64,000 bases of DNA from AC-32 sp963788215 (GTDB lineage: Bacteria > Actinomycetota > Thermoleophilia > Gaiellales > Gaiellaceae): positions 143,115 through 207,114 of the forward strand of contig CAWBFX010000005.1 of assembly GCA_963788215.1 (NCBI GenBank). Direction: 5' to 3'. Position 1 is the stretch's first letter. Each line of letters opens with the position of its first letter. Under the pieces are notes generated by a model, which saw only the letters and a program-made list of their open reading frames with translations, did no database searches and had not been told where the DNA came from. Below, piece by piece: positions 34,394 through 43,307 of the stretch. Position numbers and translations under genes: made by a program.

Positions 34394-34695
34394 CTGCGGC
34401 CGGCGTAGGGATCGCCCGCGAAGACGAGCAGCAGCCAGAGCCCCGCGAGGAGCATGTAGGTCAGCGCCGGCAGCGCCACCGCGAAGAGCGCGACCAGAAC
34501 GGAGGTGGTTCCGGGCAGGCCGGGGACCAGCCGCAGCGCCGGCGAGAGCACGGAGCCGAGGAGCAGCGCGGCGCAGACGTGCACGCCCGCGCTGCGCAGG
34601 CTGTGCGGCGCGATCTGGGGGACGCGCAGCGCGATCCAGACCGCGAGCGATCCCGAACCCATCACGAACAGCAGCATGAACTGCTCCCTCGACAT
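34390..34695 (-). CDS. Small membrane protein (101 aa)
   Basis: Three helices at about residues 8-25, 38-56 and 68-92. No family is recognised. A good GGGAGGGGAG Shine-Dalgarno precedes ATG 34695. Its stop overlaps the convergent ureohydrolase stop. Confidence 0.7.
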   Translation of the reverse strand: MSREQFMLLFVMGSGSLAVWIALRVPQIAPHSLRSAGVHVCAALLLGSVLSPALRLVPGLPGTTSVLVALFAVALPALTYMLLAGLWLLLVFAGDPYAGRS

Positions 34696-34730
34696 CTCCC
34701 CTCCCAGTCGGAGTATGCACGGAAAACCCC

Positions 34731-35453
34731 TCAGCGAAAGAGGTCGCGCTCGGGAGGCATGACGAGATCGCGGGCGCTGCCGTCGCCGCTCGCGTCGTAG
34801 CCGCGGATCACGGCGGCCGGGATTCCACTCGTCTTGCCCATGGCGAGCTGGGCCGCTGCGGCGAGCTCGTCGGCGACCGCGATCACCGTCGCGTGCAGCT
34901 CGTAGCCGGCCGAGTCGCGCTCACCGGTGAGGTCCAGCAGCGGGCGGATTCCTGCGAGGCCGATCGCGACATCGGTCGTCCCCTGCCGCCAGGCACGGCC
35001 GAAGGAGTCGCTGACGATGACGCCGATCTCGGCGCCTGCCAGATCGCGCACGCGCTCGCGGAGGCGGGCGGCGGAGGCGTCCGGGTCCTGCGGGAGCAGG
35101 ACGACCGTCCCCGCCTCGGGCGCATTGGAGGAGTCGACGCCGGCCGAAGCGCAGACGAAGCCGTGCCGGGTCTCCGCGATCACGAGCGGCGGCCTGGTGC
35201 GGACGAGCCGCGCCGACTCGCGCAGGATCACCTCGAGGCGGCGCGGGTCCTCCCCGCCTGCGAGCTCGCGGGCCTTGTCCGACGGCTCGACCTCGTCGAG
35301 CCTGACGACCCTGCCCTCCGCCTTGGAGACCGCCTTCTGGGCGACCACGAGCACGTCCCCGTCCAGGAGCTCGGCACGTTCGGCGATCAGCGCTCCGACG
35401 TCGTCGCCTTCCCGGATCTCGGGCAGCCCTTCGACCGGACGGATCGAGATCAC
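34731..35453 (-). CDS. cofE: Coenzyme F420-0:L-glutamate ligase
   Basis: A 240-residue CofE enzyme adding L-glutamate to the F420 side chain using GTP. It shows GDVLVVAQKAVSKAEGRVV, CASAGVDSSNAP, GVIVSDSFGRAWRQGTTDVAIG and MGKTSGIPAAVIRGY, all diagnostic. Only the ligase domain is present: mycobacterial FbiB carries an extra C-terminal reductase domain, which is absent here. It is the last gene of the cofC-cofD-npdG-cofE operon, with an ATGA overlap to npdG. Confidence 0.93.
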   Translation of the reverse strand: MISIRPVEGLPEIREGDDVGALIAERAELLDGDVLVVAQKAVSKAEGRVVRLDEVEPSDKARELAGGEDPRRLEVILRESARLVRTRPPLVIAETRHGFVCASAGVDSSNAPEAGTVVLLPQDPDASAARLRERVRDLAGAEIGVIVSDSFGRAWRQGTTDVAIGLAGIRPLLDLTGERDSAGYELHATVIAVADELAAAAQLAMGKTSGIPAAVIRGYDASGDGSARDLVMPPERDLFR

Positions 35454-36070
35454 GGCAGGCCGGTGATGCGCAGGCCCGCAGCCACGCCGTGCTCACGGTT
35501 CACGTTCAGGATCGCGGCGGTCATCGCCTCGAGCCCGCGCGAGTTCGCGAGCGGCCCGACGTCGACCGCGCGTCCGCCGACGAGCCGGCCGGCGAGGCCG
35601 AGCACGAGGCGCTTCGTCTCCGCGTGGTCGCCGCAGACGAGCGCGTCCTCGTCGGGCAAATCCCCCGCGCCCAGGTGCGCCGCGGAAAGCGACTGCAAGC
35701 CGGAGGCGACCGGCGCGCGGACGATCTCCGCGACCTCCTCCGCCAGCGAGCGCTCCCCGCGGCCCGGGAGCACCCCCGCGTCGGTGAAGACGAGGTCGCT
35801 CGCGACGCAGAGGACCGGCGTGTCGCCGATCGCGTCGACGAGGTCGCGCGCCGTGTCGAGCACCGCGTTCGACTTCGTCGCGAGCACGACGAGGTCGGCG
35901 CCTCGCACGACGTCCTCGTTCGCACCGCCCTCGACCCCGAGCTCGATCGCGCGCTCCTTCCCTCGCTGCTCGTCGCGCGAGCCGACGCAGACCTCCTCGC
36001 CGAGCGCCTTGAGCCGCCTCGCGAGCGCGCGCCCGAAGGCGCCGGTGCCGCCGACGATCGCGACCCTCAC
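35450..36070 (-). CDS. npdG: F420-dependent NADP+ oxidoreductase
   Basis: A 206-residue NpdG/Fno enzyme that exchanges hydride between reduced F420 and NADP+. The N-terminal Rossmann motif is VAIVGGTGAFGRALARRL, with VCVGSRDEQRGKE for the NADP phosphate and LVVLATKSNA following. GDHAETKRLVLGLA and LANSRGLEAMTAAILNVN at the C-terminus match the family. GTG 36070 follows GAGGGGGCGC. It lies inside the F420 operon, 10 bases after cofD. Confidence 0.9.
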   Translation of the reverse strand: MRVAIVGGTGAFGRALARRLKALGEEVCVGSRDEQRGKERAIELGVEGGANEDVVRGADLVVLATKSNAVLDTARDLVDAIGDTPVLCVASDLVFTDAGVLPGRGERSLAEEVAEIVRAPVASGLQSLSAAHLGAGDLPDEDALVCGDHAETKRLVLGLAGRLVGGRAVDVGPLANSRGLEAMTAAILNVNREHGVAAGLRITGLP

Positions 36071-36080
36071 GCGCGCCCCC

Positions 36081-36992
36081 TCACACTGGCACCGAGAGCA
36101 CGGCCTCGGCGAGCCGCCGGCGCGCATCCGCGTCGCTCATCAGCGTCCGGGCCACGATCGTCTCGATGCCGGCCTCCTCGTCCGCGTCCGCCTCGTCGAC
36201 CACGAGCGCGTCGATCAAGCCCTTGTAACACTGTGTTACTTGGTTGGGTGAGGTTCCGCCCTTGAGCCGTTGCAGCATTCGATCGGCCGGGCCGCGGACC
36301 GCGCGGCCGGCTATCAGCGGGCTGACGGCGATCGCCGGCGCTCGGCGATTCTCGAGTGCGGCCCGGATCTCCTCGACCGCGAGGATCGGCCCGATGCTGA
36401 CGAACGGGTTGCTCGGGGCGATCGCGATCAGATCGGCGGCCGAAAGCGTCTCGACGACGCCCGGTGCCGGCCGCGCGTCCTCCGCGCCCTCGAAACGCAC
36501 GCCGTCGACCTCGTCGCGGTGCCGGCGCCGGACGAACCACTCCTGGAACGAGAACTCGCCCGCCGGGGTCGCGACCCAGGTGCGCAGGCGGTCATCGGTC
36601 GCCGGGAGGACGCGGGCCTGGACCCCGAGCGCACCGGCGATGCGGGCCGTCACGGACGAGAGCGGCTCGCCGTTCCGCAATGCCTCCGTGCGGGCGAGGT
36701 GCAGCCCCAGGTCGCGGTCGCCGAGCTGGAACCACGTCTCGGCGCCGAGCTCCTCCGCAGTCGAGCGCGCGTTCCACGTCTCCTGCGCGCGACCCCAGCC
36801 GCGATCCGTGTCGAGCACGCCCGCGAGCGTGTAGACGATCGTGTCGAGATCGGGCGAGACGTGGAGCCCGGCCACCTCGAGGTCGTCGCCGACATTGCCG
36901 ACGACGGTGACGTCGCCGGGCGAGAGCGTCTCGGTCAGGGCCAGCGCGAAGCGGGAGCCCCCGAGGCCGCCCGCCAGGACTGCGACCTTCAC
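36081..36992 (-). CDS. cofD: 2-phospho-L-lactate transferase
   Basis: A 303-residue CofD/FbiA transferring the phospholactate-type (or phosphoenolpyruvyl) group to Fo, giving F420-0. It has VAVLAGGLGGSRFALAL, VVGNVGDDLEVAGLHVSPDLD, TDRGWGRAQETW and APSNPFVSIGPIL with AGRAVRGPADRML. GTG 36992 overlaps the cofC stop by 4 bases. A short low-GC patch near 36220-36240 contains a 15-base perfect palindrome inside the coding region. Confidence 0.93.
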   Translation of the reverse strand: MKVAVLAGGLGGSRFALALTETLSPGDVTVVGNVGDDLEVAGLHVSPDLDTIVYTLAGVLDTDRGWGRAQETWNARSTAEELGAETWFQLGDRDLGLHLARTEALRNGEPLSSVTARIAGALGVQARVLPATDDRLRTWVATPAGEFSFQEWFVRRRHRDEVDGVRFEGAEDARPAPGVVETLSAADLIAIAPSNPFVSIGPILAVEEIRAALENRRAPAIAVSPLIAGRAVRGPADRMLQRLKGGTSPNQVTQCYKGLIDALVVDEADADEEAGIETIVARTLMSDADARRRLAEAVLSVPV

Positions 36993-37543
36993 CGGGTCAA
37001 GCCGGCACGAAGCTCCTCGAGCACCGCGCTGGTGTGAGGGCCGAGGCGGCCGTCGAGCCGCTCCAGGTCGGCCAGCGTGTCCACGTCGGCCGCGAGGTTC
37101 GGAATGTCCGCCGTCACCGCCGGGACGCCCAGCCGCTCGGCGCGCGCGATGAACCGATCCGCACTGCCGGGGCCGTAGAGCGGCGCGAACAGGTGCGTCG
37201 CTGCGAGCGCCAGCGCGTTGGTCGTCCCGTCCTCGGCCTCGACGAGCGCGAGCCCGCCCTCCGGAAGCGCGCCGAGCAGGGTGAGCAGGTCGCGCGCCCG
37301 CGCGCACGGCAGATCGGCGTTGACGACGAGGATTGGCCCTCGCTCGACGCCACGCAGAGCGGCTTCGACGGCCTCGCCCTGCGGTCCGTCGCGCGCGACG
37401 ACGACCTCGCCGGCCACGGCGTTGCAGGCCTCGAGCACGTCGTCGAGCATCGCCTGCGCCACCGTCCGGCGGGCCTCCTCGGGCACCGGCTCGAGCCGCC
37501 GCTTTGCGTTTTCGTCCCGAAAGGGAACGACCACGGTAGGCAT
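36989..37543 (-). CDS. cofC: 2-phospho-L-lactate/phosphoenolpyruvate guanylyltransferase
   Basis: A 184-residue CofC/FbiD nucleotidyltransferase that activates the F420 three-carbon unit with GTP. The N-terminus TVVVPFRDENAKRRLEPV replaces the usual VPVKPLxxAKSRL with the same lysine, and VVNADLPCARARDLL plus GTTNALAL and FGPGS-like YGPGSADRFIARA are conserved. It heads the F420 operon. Its ATG at 37543 lies next to the start of the divergent PolX-PHP gene, leaving almost no promoter space. Confidence 0.9.
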   Translation of the reverse strand: MPTVVVPFRDENAKRRLEPVPEEARRTVAQAMLDDVLEACNAVAGEVVVARDGPQGEAVEAALRGVERGPILVVNADLPCARARDLLTLLGALPEGGLALVEAEDGTTNALALAATHLFAPLYGPGSADRFIARAERLGVPAVTADIPNLAADVDTLADLERLDGRLGPHTSAVLEELRAGLTR

Positions 37544-37562
37544 GGGAAGAGACTACCCAGCG

Positions 37563-39201
37563 GTGCAGGGCCGAAAGATCGACAACGCCGAGATCGCGGG
37601 CCAGCTCGACGCGTTCGCGTCACTGCTCGAGCTCGCGGGCGCCGGGCCGTACACGGCGCGTGCCTACCGCCGCGCCGCCGACCTGATCCGCACGACGCCG
37701 GCGCCGATCGCGGAGGTCGTGCTCGCCGGCCGGGCGCGGGAGCTGCGCGGGATCGGGCCGGGGATCGAGCGGCGGCTGCGGGAGCTCGTCGAGACGGGCG
37801 AGATCGCCGAGCTGAAGGAGCTGGAGCGCGAGGTCTCGCCGGAGCTCGCGGGAGTCGGGCGGTTTCTGGGCGTCTCGGTTCGCCGGATGCTCGAGATCGG
37901 GCGGACGCTCGGAATTCGCACGCTGCCCGAGCTACGTGCGGCGGCCGAGGAAGGGCGGCTGCAGGAGGTGCCGGGGATCGGGCCCGAGACGGAGCGGAAG
38001 CTCGTGGCCGCCCTGGCGCGCCAGCCGGCGCGCGTGGCGCCGCGGCCGCTGCTCCTGAACCGGAGCCGGCCACTGGTCGAGTCGATCGCGGAAGCGCTGC
38101 GCGGAGTGGCGGCGGGCGACCCGCGGCGCTGGCGCGATGCTTCCGAGCGCCTCGCGGTCGTCTGCTCCTCGGCTCGCGCCGCCGCGCTGCTCGACCGCTT
38201 CGAGGCGCTGCCGCAGATCGTGACGGTCGTCGAACGCGAGAAGCGGCGGGCGCTCGGAGTCACCGTCGAGGGCGTTCCGGTCGAGCTCGTGGTCGCACCG
38301 CCTGCGCGCTTCGGCACCGAGCTCGTCCGCGCGACTGGCTCGCCCGAGTGGGTCGCCGCGCACGAGCCGCTGCCCGACGCCCCCGACGAGGAGGGTGTCT
38401 TCCGCGCGCTCGGGATCCCGTTCCTGCCTCCGGAGGCACGCGAAGTGGGGTTCTCGGGCGACCCCGGTCGCCTACTCGAGCTCGCCGACGTGCGGGGCGA
38501 TCTCCACTGCCACACGACGCGCTCCGACGGGCGGGCGTCGGCGTACGAGATGGGCCTCGCCGCGCGCGAGCTCGGCTACGACTACCTCGCGATCTGCGAC
38601 CACACGGTCTCGGTCGGCGCCGTGACGGGCTTGACCGCGGACGACGTCCGGCGCCAGGCCGAGGAGATCGCCGAGGCGAACGAGCGGCTCGCGCCGTTCC
38701 GGCTCCTGCGCGGGACGGAGTGCGACATCCGGCGAGACGGCTCGCTCGACCTCCCCGACGACGTGCTCGCGGAGCTCGACTGGGTGCAGGCGAGCGTCCA
38801 CGGCGGCCAGCGCGGCTCGCGCGAGGAGCTGACGCGCCGGGTGCTGACGGCGCTCGACTCGCCGTACGTCAGCTGCCTCAGCCACCCGACCGGCCGGCTG
38901 ATCAACCACCGCCCGCCGAACGCGGTCGACCTCGAGGCGGTCTTCGCGCGCCTCGCCGAGCAGGGCCGCGCGGTCGAGGTGAACGGGCTGCCTGACCGGC
39001 TCGACCTGCGCGACGAGCACGTGCGCCTGGCGCGCGAGGCGGGCGTCGCGGTCGTCGTGAACACAGACGCCCATTCGACGCGCGGCCTAGGGAACATGAT
39101 CCTCGCGGTCGCCACAGCCCGCCGCGGCGGCGCGCAGGCCGGACGACATCGTCAACACGCGGCCGCTCGAAGAGATACTGAGCCGTGCGGCTCGCGCCTG
39201 A
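37563..39201 (+). CDS. PolX-PHP protein with degenerate polymerase domain, frameshifted
   Basis: About 545 residues after correcting a +1 indel near 39140, with the restored end DDIVNTRPLEEILSRAARA. Helix-hairpin-helix repeats (LRGIGPGIERRLREL, VPGIGPETERKL) lie in the first 170 residues. The nucleotidyltransferase core lacks the expected GSxRR and DxD catalytic residues (it reads SERLAVVCSSARA, then VELVVAPP). The C-terminal PHP domain (~310-540) keeps all metal ligands: DLHCHTTRSDG, CDHT, GTECDI, SVHGG, HPTGR and NTDAHS. It is probably a DNA-binding PHP phosphoesterase or nuclease rather than a polymerase. Start GTG 37563, or ATG 37542. Confidence 0.87.
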
Positions 39202-40021
39202 GATCGTCTCCGCGATGCAGCAGCTCGCGCTCGAGCAGCGGCGCCTGCTCGGGCCCCGCGCGGGCTGGCACATCGGAGACGTGGCCTGGGGCCTGCGCCA
39301 GCACGAGGGCCGCGAGGACGAGTGGAAGATCAGGCTCTGGGTCGAGGACGGGCGCACGGTCGCCTGGTCGTGGCTCAAGCAGGACGGCCGGGCCCTGCTC
39401 GAGTACGACGTCCATCCCGATCATCTCGGCCTGCTCGACGAGATCCTTGCGGAGCCGGCGGCGCAGGTCGTGCCGGCCTTCGAGGACGACGCGGAGCGGC
39501 GCGAAGCGCTTGCGCGCCACAGCTTCACCGAGCCGGGCCAGCCGATGCACTACCTCGCGCGCGACCTCCCCGAGCCCCCCGAGTTGCCCGAGCTACCCGA
39601 CGGGTTTCGCTACCGGACGATCGGGCTCGAGGACGTCCCCGAGCGCGTCTCGATCCACCGCGAGGTCTGGGCGCCCTCGCGCGTGACCGAGTCGAGCTTC
39701 GCTCAGGTCCGCGCGCAGTGGCCGTACCGCGAATCGCTCGACTGCGTGATCGAGGCGCCGGACGGACGCTTCGCCGCCTACTGCCTGTGCTGGCCGGACG
39801 ACGAGAACCGGGTCGGCGAGCTCGAGCCGGTCGGGACGCGGGAAGAGTTCCGCAGGCGGGGCCTCGGTGCGGCGGCGTGCAAGTTCGCGCTGAGGCGGCT
39901 CTACGAGGAGGGCGGCCGGCAGGCGATCGTGTACTGCGCGACCGAGCCGGCGTGCGCGCTGTACGAGTCGATCGGCTTTCGCATCCACGCGTCGCTCGTG
40001 TACTACTCGCGTCCCTCGTGA
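39185..40021 (+). CDS. GNAT family N-acetyltransferase
   Basis: A 278-residue protein with a poorly conserved N-terminal half (WHIGDVAWGLRQHEG ... WSWLKQDGRALLEYDVHPDH) and a C-terminal GNAT domain whose acetyl-CoA loop reads EPVGTREEFRRRGLGAAACKFALRRL near residues 215-240. The layout is that of tandem GNAT proteins in actinobacteria. Substrate is unknown. GTG 39185 overlaps the end of the PolX-PHP gene by 17 bases. Confidence 0.85.
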   Translation: MRLAPEIVSAMQQLALEQRRLLGPRAGWHIGDVAWGLRQHEGREDEWKIRLWVEDGRTVAWSWLKQDGRALLEYDVHPDHLGLLDEILAEPAAQVVPAFEDDAERREALARHSFTEPGQPMHYLARDLPEPPELPELPDGFRYRTIGLEDVPERVSIHREVWAPSRVTESSFAQVRAQWPYRESLDCVIEAPDGRFAAYCLCWPDDENRVGELEPVGTREEFRRRGLGAAACKFALRRLYEEGGRQAIVYCATEPACALYESIGFRIHASLVYYSRPS

Positions 40022-40024
40022 CTC

Positions 40025-42046
40025 CTAGACGCCGGCCGGCACCCCGGCAAGTTCAGGAGCAGGCTCCGGCGCCCTCTCCCGCACGATGTCGAACACGATC
40101 AGAACGAGGTTCGCTCCGATCTGCGCGCCGAGAATCGTCGTGACGACGGCGAACAGGCCGTCCAGAACGTTGTAGCCGAGCCAGGCGCCGACGAGCGCCG
40201 CCGCCAACGCTCCCACGAGCCCGATCACGTTCGCCCGCGCGGGCCTGGCGGCCTGGAACCAGGCGAGGAACACACCGAGGCCGACCGGGAGGCCGATCGA
40301 CAGCGCCGAGACCACCTCGCTGTCGAGCGCGACGGTCGGCAGCGCGGTGAGCACGATCAGCTGTCCGATGAACCAGCCACCGAGCCCGAGCACGATCACG
40401 TACGCGCCGCGCACGGCGCCGCTTGCCTTCCGTCCAAGGCCACCCCGCCGCCACACGCGCAGCGCCAGCAAGAGCAGCGAGACGACCGTGAGCGCGCCGA
40501 ACCCGAGCAGCACGGCGAGCACGATCTTGGCGATCGTCGTCTGCGCGAAGTCGGGCTCGAGCTCGAGGCGGTTGGCGACATAGAGCGAGGTGTCCACCTG
40601 ACCCCGGTCGAGGTACGTGTTGACGAGGTGAGAGCTCGCCTTCGGCTGGTAGTCCCAGAAGTCGTCCGTGTGGCCGAGGCCGGGCAGGACGAGCTCGTGG
40701 CCGTTCGGCAGGTACGGCATCAGCTCGCGGTGTGCAGCCTGCGGCGGCGTCGCGAAGTCCAGGTTGCCGTTGATGACGAGCGTCTCGACCTTCGACGTCT
40801 GCACGCGGTTGTAGAGCTTCTCGTCCGGGTTCGCCGGCCACGCGTCGAACAGGCGGCCGCCGGCCAACAGGAAATCCGTCGCGGGGCTGCCGATGATCGA
40901 GCTCTCGCCGCGTGGAGCCGCAAAGTAGCGCTTCGCGTAAACGGCATCGGTCCGCGCGACCGCCGCGGTGTCGCCCTTGACCTGCGTGTCGGGGAACGCG
41001 AGCTGGGCAAGCGTCGAGAGGAGCCAGAGGCCACTCGGGTCACCGTGCGCGGCGGCCAGCCAGGTGCTGATGGTCATCGGGGAGGAGATCGGCGAGGCCG
41101 CCGCCGTCGCGTTCATCAAGCCGAAGAACGCGCCGACCTGCGCGTGGCCGGGCTTGATTCGCAGGAAGCCCCAGCGATCGGGGATGTCGCGCGTCTCCGA
41201 GCGAAGCGTCGCCGCCAGGTCGTCGGTCTTGGAGCTGCACCAGTCGTCGCGCGAGCAGAGGGCGGCGTACTTGTGGATCTGCGCGTCGTTGAGCTGCGGA
41301 TACCAGATGAAGTGCCCGGGCGGATTGACTCCGAGCAGCACGGAGCGGTGGATGCTCTTCGGGTAGCGCCAGGCGTAGATCAGTGCTGTGCGCGTGCCGG
41401 CGCTCTCGCTGAGCAGGTCGATGCTCCCGTAGCCGAGAGCACGCCGCGCAGCCTCGAGGTCGTCCACCCGCTCCGGTAGGGAGTAGCCGTCCAGGTCGAC
41501 GCCGTCCTTCCGGAGGCGGGCGGCACACTGCGAGAGGCCGGTTGCGTAAGCGTCGTAGAACGAGCTGCCGAGGAAATCGCGGGCGTGCTTCATCGCCGAG
41601 ACGGCCTCGTGGCACTGAAGCGACTGGGAACCGTCCACTCCCCGATAGCCGACGAGCACGACGTCGCGGTCGTTTGCGAAGCGGCTCGCATCCGGGAAGT
41701 CCATGTTCGTAATGCCAGGCCCGCCCTGCAGCCGGAACACCGGCTCGCGCGGGTGGGACGAGAGCGCACGGATCCGTTTCACGGGCAAGGCGATCAGCCG
41801 CGAGTTCGAATCGTGGCGGTTCTCCGGGACTACCAGCGTGCCGCAGTCGGCTGCGTAGTCGCCTCGCTCCGTCCCGTACGTGCACGAGTGCAGCTCGAGC
41901 TGACCGGCGTGCGCGCCTTCCGGCACGGAGACCTGGCTCGAGCCCGACGAGACACGCAGAAAGACGAGCCCTGCCAGCGCCAGCGCGATCAGCGCCAGTG
42001 CGACGATCCTGGCGGTGCTGAACAACGGTCGAGGCGACGGTTCCAT
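40025..42046 (-). CDS. Membrane-anchored alpha/beta hydrolase with C-terminal helical domain
   Basis: A 673-residue protein. An N-terminal anchor helix (VALALIALALAGLVFL) leads to an extracytoplasmic TAP-like hydrolase (~55-480) related to proline iminopeptidases: oxyanion segment FRLQGGPGITN, nucleophile Ser ~212 in LSESAGTR, Asp in INGNLDFATPP and His in GLGHTDDFW. Residues ~505-660 add about four to five membrane helices, an unusual tail for this family. Paired cysteines (HSCTYG ... ADCGTL, CSRDDWC) fit an exported enzyme. Peptide or ester substrates are unknown. Confidence 0.85.
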   Translation of the reverse strand: MEPSPRPLFSTARIVALALIALALAGLVFLRVSSGSSQVSVPEGAHAGQLELHSCTYGTERGDYAADCGTLVVPENRHDSNSRLIALPVKRIRALSSHPREPVFRLQGGPGITNMDFPDASRFANDRDVVLVGYRGVDGSQSLQCHEAVSAMKHARDFLGSSFYDAYATGLSQCAARLRKDGVDLDGYSLPERVDDLEAARRALGYGSIDLLSESAGTRTALIYAWRYPKSIHRSVLLGVNPPGHFIWYPQLNDAQIHKYAALCSRDDWCSSKTDDLAATLRSETRDIPDRWGFLRIKPGHAQVGAFFGLMNATAAASPISSPMTISTWLAAAHGDPSGLWLLSTLAQLAFPDTQVKGDTAAVARTDAVYAKRYFAAPRGESSIIGSPATDFLLAGGRLFDAWPANPDEKLYNRVQTSKVETLVINGNLDFATPPQAAHRELMPYLPNGHELVLPGLGHTDDFWDYQPKASSHLVNTYLDRGQVDTSLYVANRLELEPDFAQTTIAKIVLAVLLGFGALTVVSLLLLALRVWRRGGLGRKASGAVRGAYVIVLGLGGWFIGQLIVLTALPTVALDSEVVSALSIGLPVGLGVFLAWFQAARPARANVIGLVGALAAALVGAWLGYNVLDGLFAVVTTILGAQIGANLVLIVFDIVRERAPEPAPELAGVPAGV

Positions 42047-42145
42047 TGGCCGACCTTCCTATGGGGTACGGACGACGCTACGACGGTTTGCGAAGCAGGT
42101 CGTCATCCAGAAGGAACGACGCTCGCCAGGACTCGGAGGGTCGGA

Positions 42146-42422
42146 TCAGGCGGCCTGGCCCGGGCCGCGGGTGGCCCACTCGCGGAGCTCGTACCAGTGC
42201 GTGCTGAGCAAAGCCTGCGCGACCTGCGGGTCGGTATGCGTTGCGTTGAAGACGTTGTGGTCGAGGTCGGCGCAGATGGCGACCGCCTGCAGCGGGACGC
42301 CGACCAGCTCGGCCAGCGCCTCGGAGGGAAGCTTCGCCTCGGCGACGGTGTAGTGCATGAACTGGAGGCTTGGGCGCGATCTCCATCAGGTCGGGCCAGT
42401 CGGGACACGTGCGCGAGCTCAT
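42146..42422 (-). CDS. Small conserved protein after ferrochelatase, frameshifted
   Basis: About 91 residues with a +1 indel near 42368. Before it the frame reads SSRTCPDWPDLMEIAP, after it LQFMHYTVAEAKLPSEALAEL and CADLDHNVFNATHTDPQV, ending THWYELREWATRGPG. The pieces join into a compact protein that recurs in actinobacteria, function unknown. ATG 42422 overlaps the ferrochelatase stop (ATGA), so it may serve the haem pathway. Confidence 0.7.
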
Positions 42423-43307
42423 GCGTGACTCTTTCCCGGAACGGCCAGCCGCTCCTCCACGATCCCGGCGAGGGCGCGGATGAAGGCCGGGTCGTCGTTC
42501 AGGGACTCGATCCGGTCGAGCTCGAGCCCGAGCTCCGCAGCGCGCTCCCGTGCTTCCACGTCCAGGTCCCAGAGGATCTCCAGGTGGTCGGAAACGAATC
42601 CGACGGGCGCGACCAGCACCTTGCGGACGCCGTCGCCGTGGAGGCGGTCGAGCTCGTCGAGGATGTCCGGCCCGAGCCACGGCTCGCCGGTCGCGCTCGC
42701 GCTCTGGAAGGCGAATGACCAGCGCTCGCCGAGGCCGGCGCGCTGCGCGATCAGCCGCGAGGTCTCGAGCAGCTGGTCCTGGTAGGGATCCCCCGTGTCG
42801 AGAATCCGTGCGGGCAGCGAGTGCGCCGTGAACACGACCCACGCGTCGGTGCCGCGGACGCGGTCGGCGATCACGTCGAGGAACGCGGGAGCGGTCGTGC
42901 CAGCTTTCGACGAGCTCCAGCTCCGCGCCGCGCCCGTCGAGCGCCGCGTCGAGCCGCTCGCGGTACTCGCCGATCGACAGCGCCGAGTAGTGCGGCGCGA
43001 GCACGAGGCCGACGATCCGCGTCGCGCCGCCGGCCAGCGCGGCGTCGATCGCCTCGGCAATGCGCGGCCGCCAGTGCTTCATCCCGACGAACACCGGAAT
43101 GCCCAGCTCGGCCTCGAGGGCCGCGCGCTGCGCCTCGGTGATGTCGTCGAGCGGCGACCGTCCGCCGATCCGGCGGTAGCGCTCGGCGAGCTCCTCGACC
43201 GCTTCGTCGGAGACCGGCTTGCCGCCGCGGATGTCCTCGAAGTACGGGCGGATGTCCTCCGGGCTCGACGGGCTTCCGTACGCCATCAGGATCACCGCCG
43301 CGCTCAT
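42419..43307 (-). CDS. hemH: Ferrochelatase, probably coproporphyrin type, frameshifted
   Basis: About 295 residues after correcting a +1 indel near 42890. It has LMAYGSPSSPEDIRPYFEDI, RYRRIGGRSPL, VFVGMKHWRPRI, VLAPHYSALSIGEY and, in the second frame, VVFTAHSLPARILD, FAFQSASATGEPWLGPDI and PVGFVSDHLEILWDLD with the metal-site Glu. It inserts iron into porphyrin. Actinobacteria usually use the coproporphyrin-dependent route, so coproporphyrin III is the likelier substrate. It overlaps hemE by 4 bases. Confidence 0.9.

Noticed and set aside
41806..41815. TTCGAATC, resembling a tRNA T-loop
   Set aside because: It is inside the hydrolase coding region and no acceptor or anticodon stems can be drawn around it.
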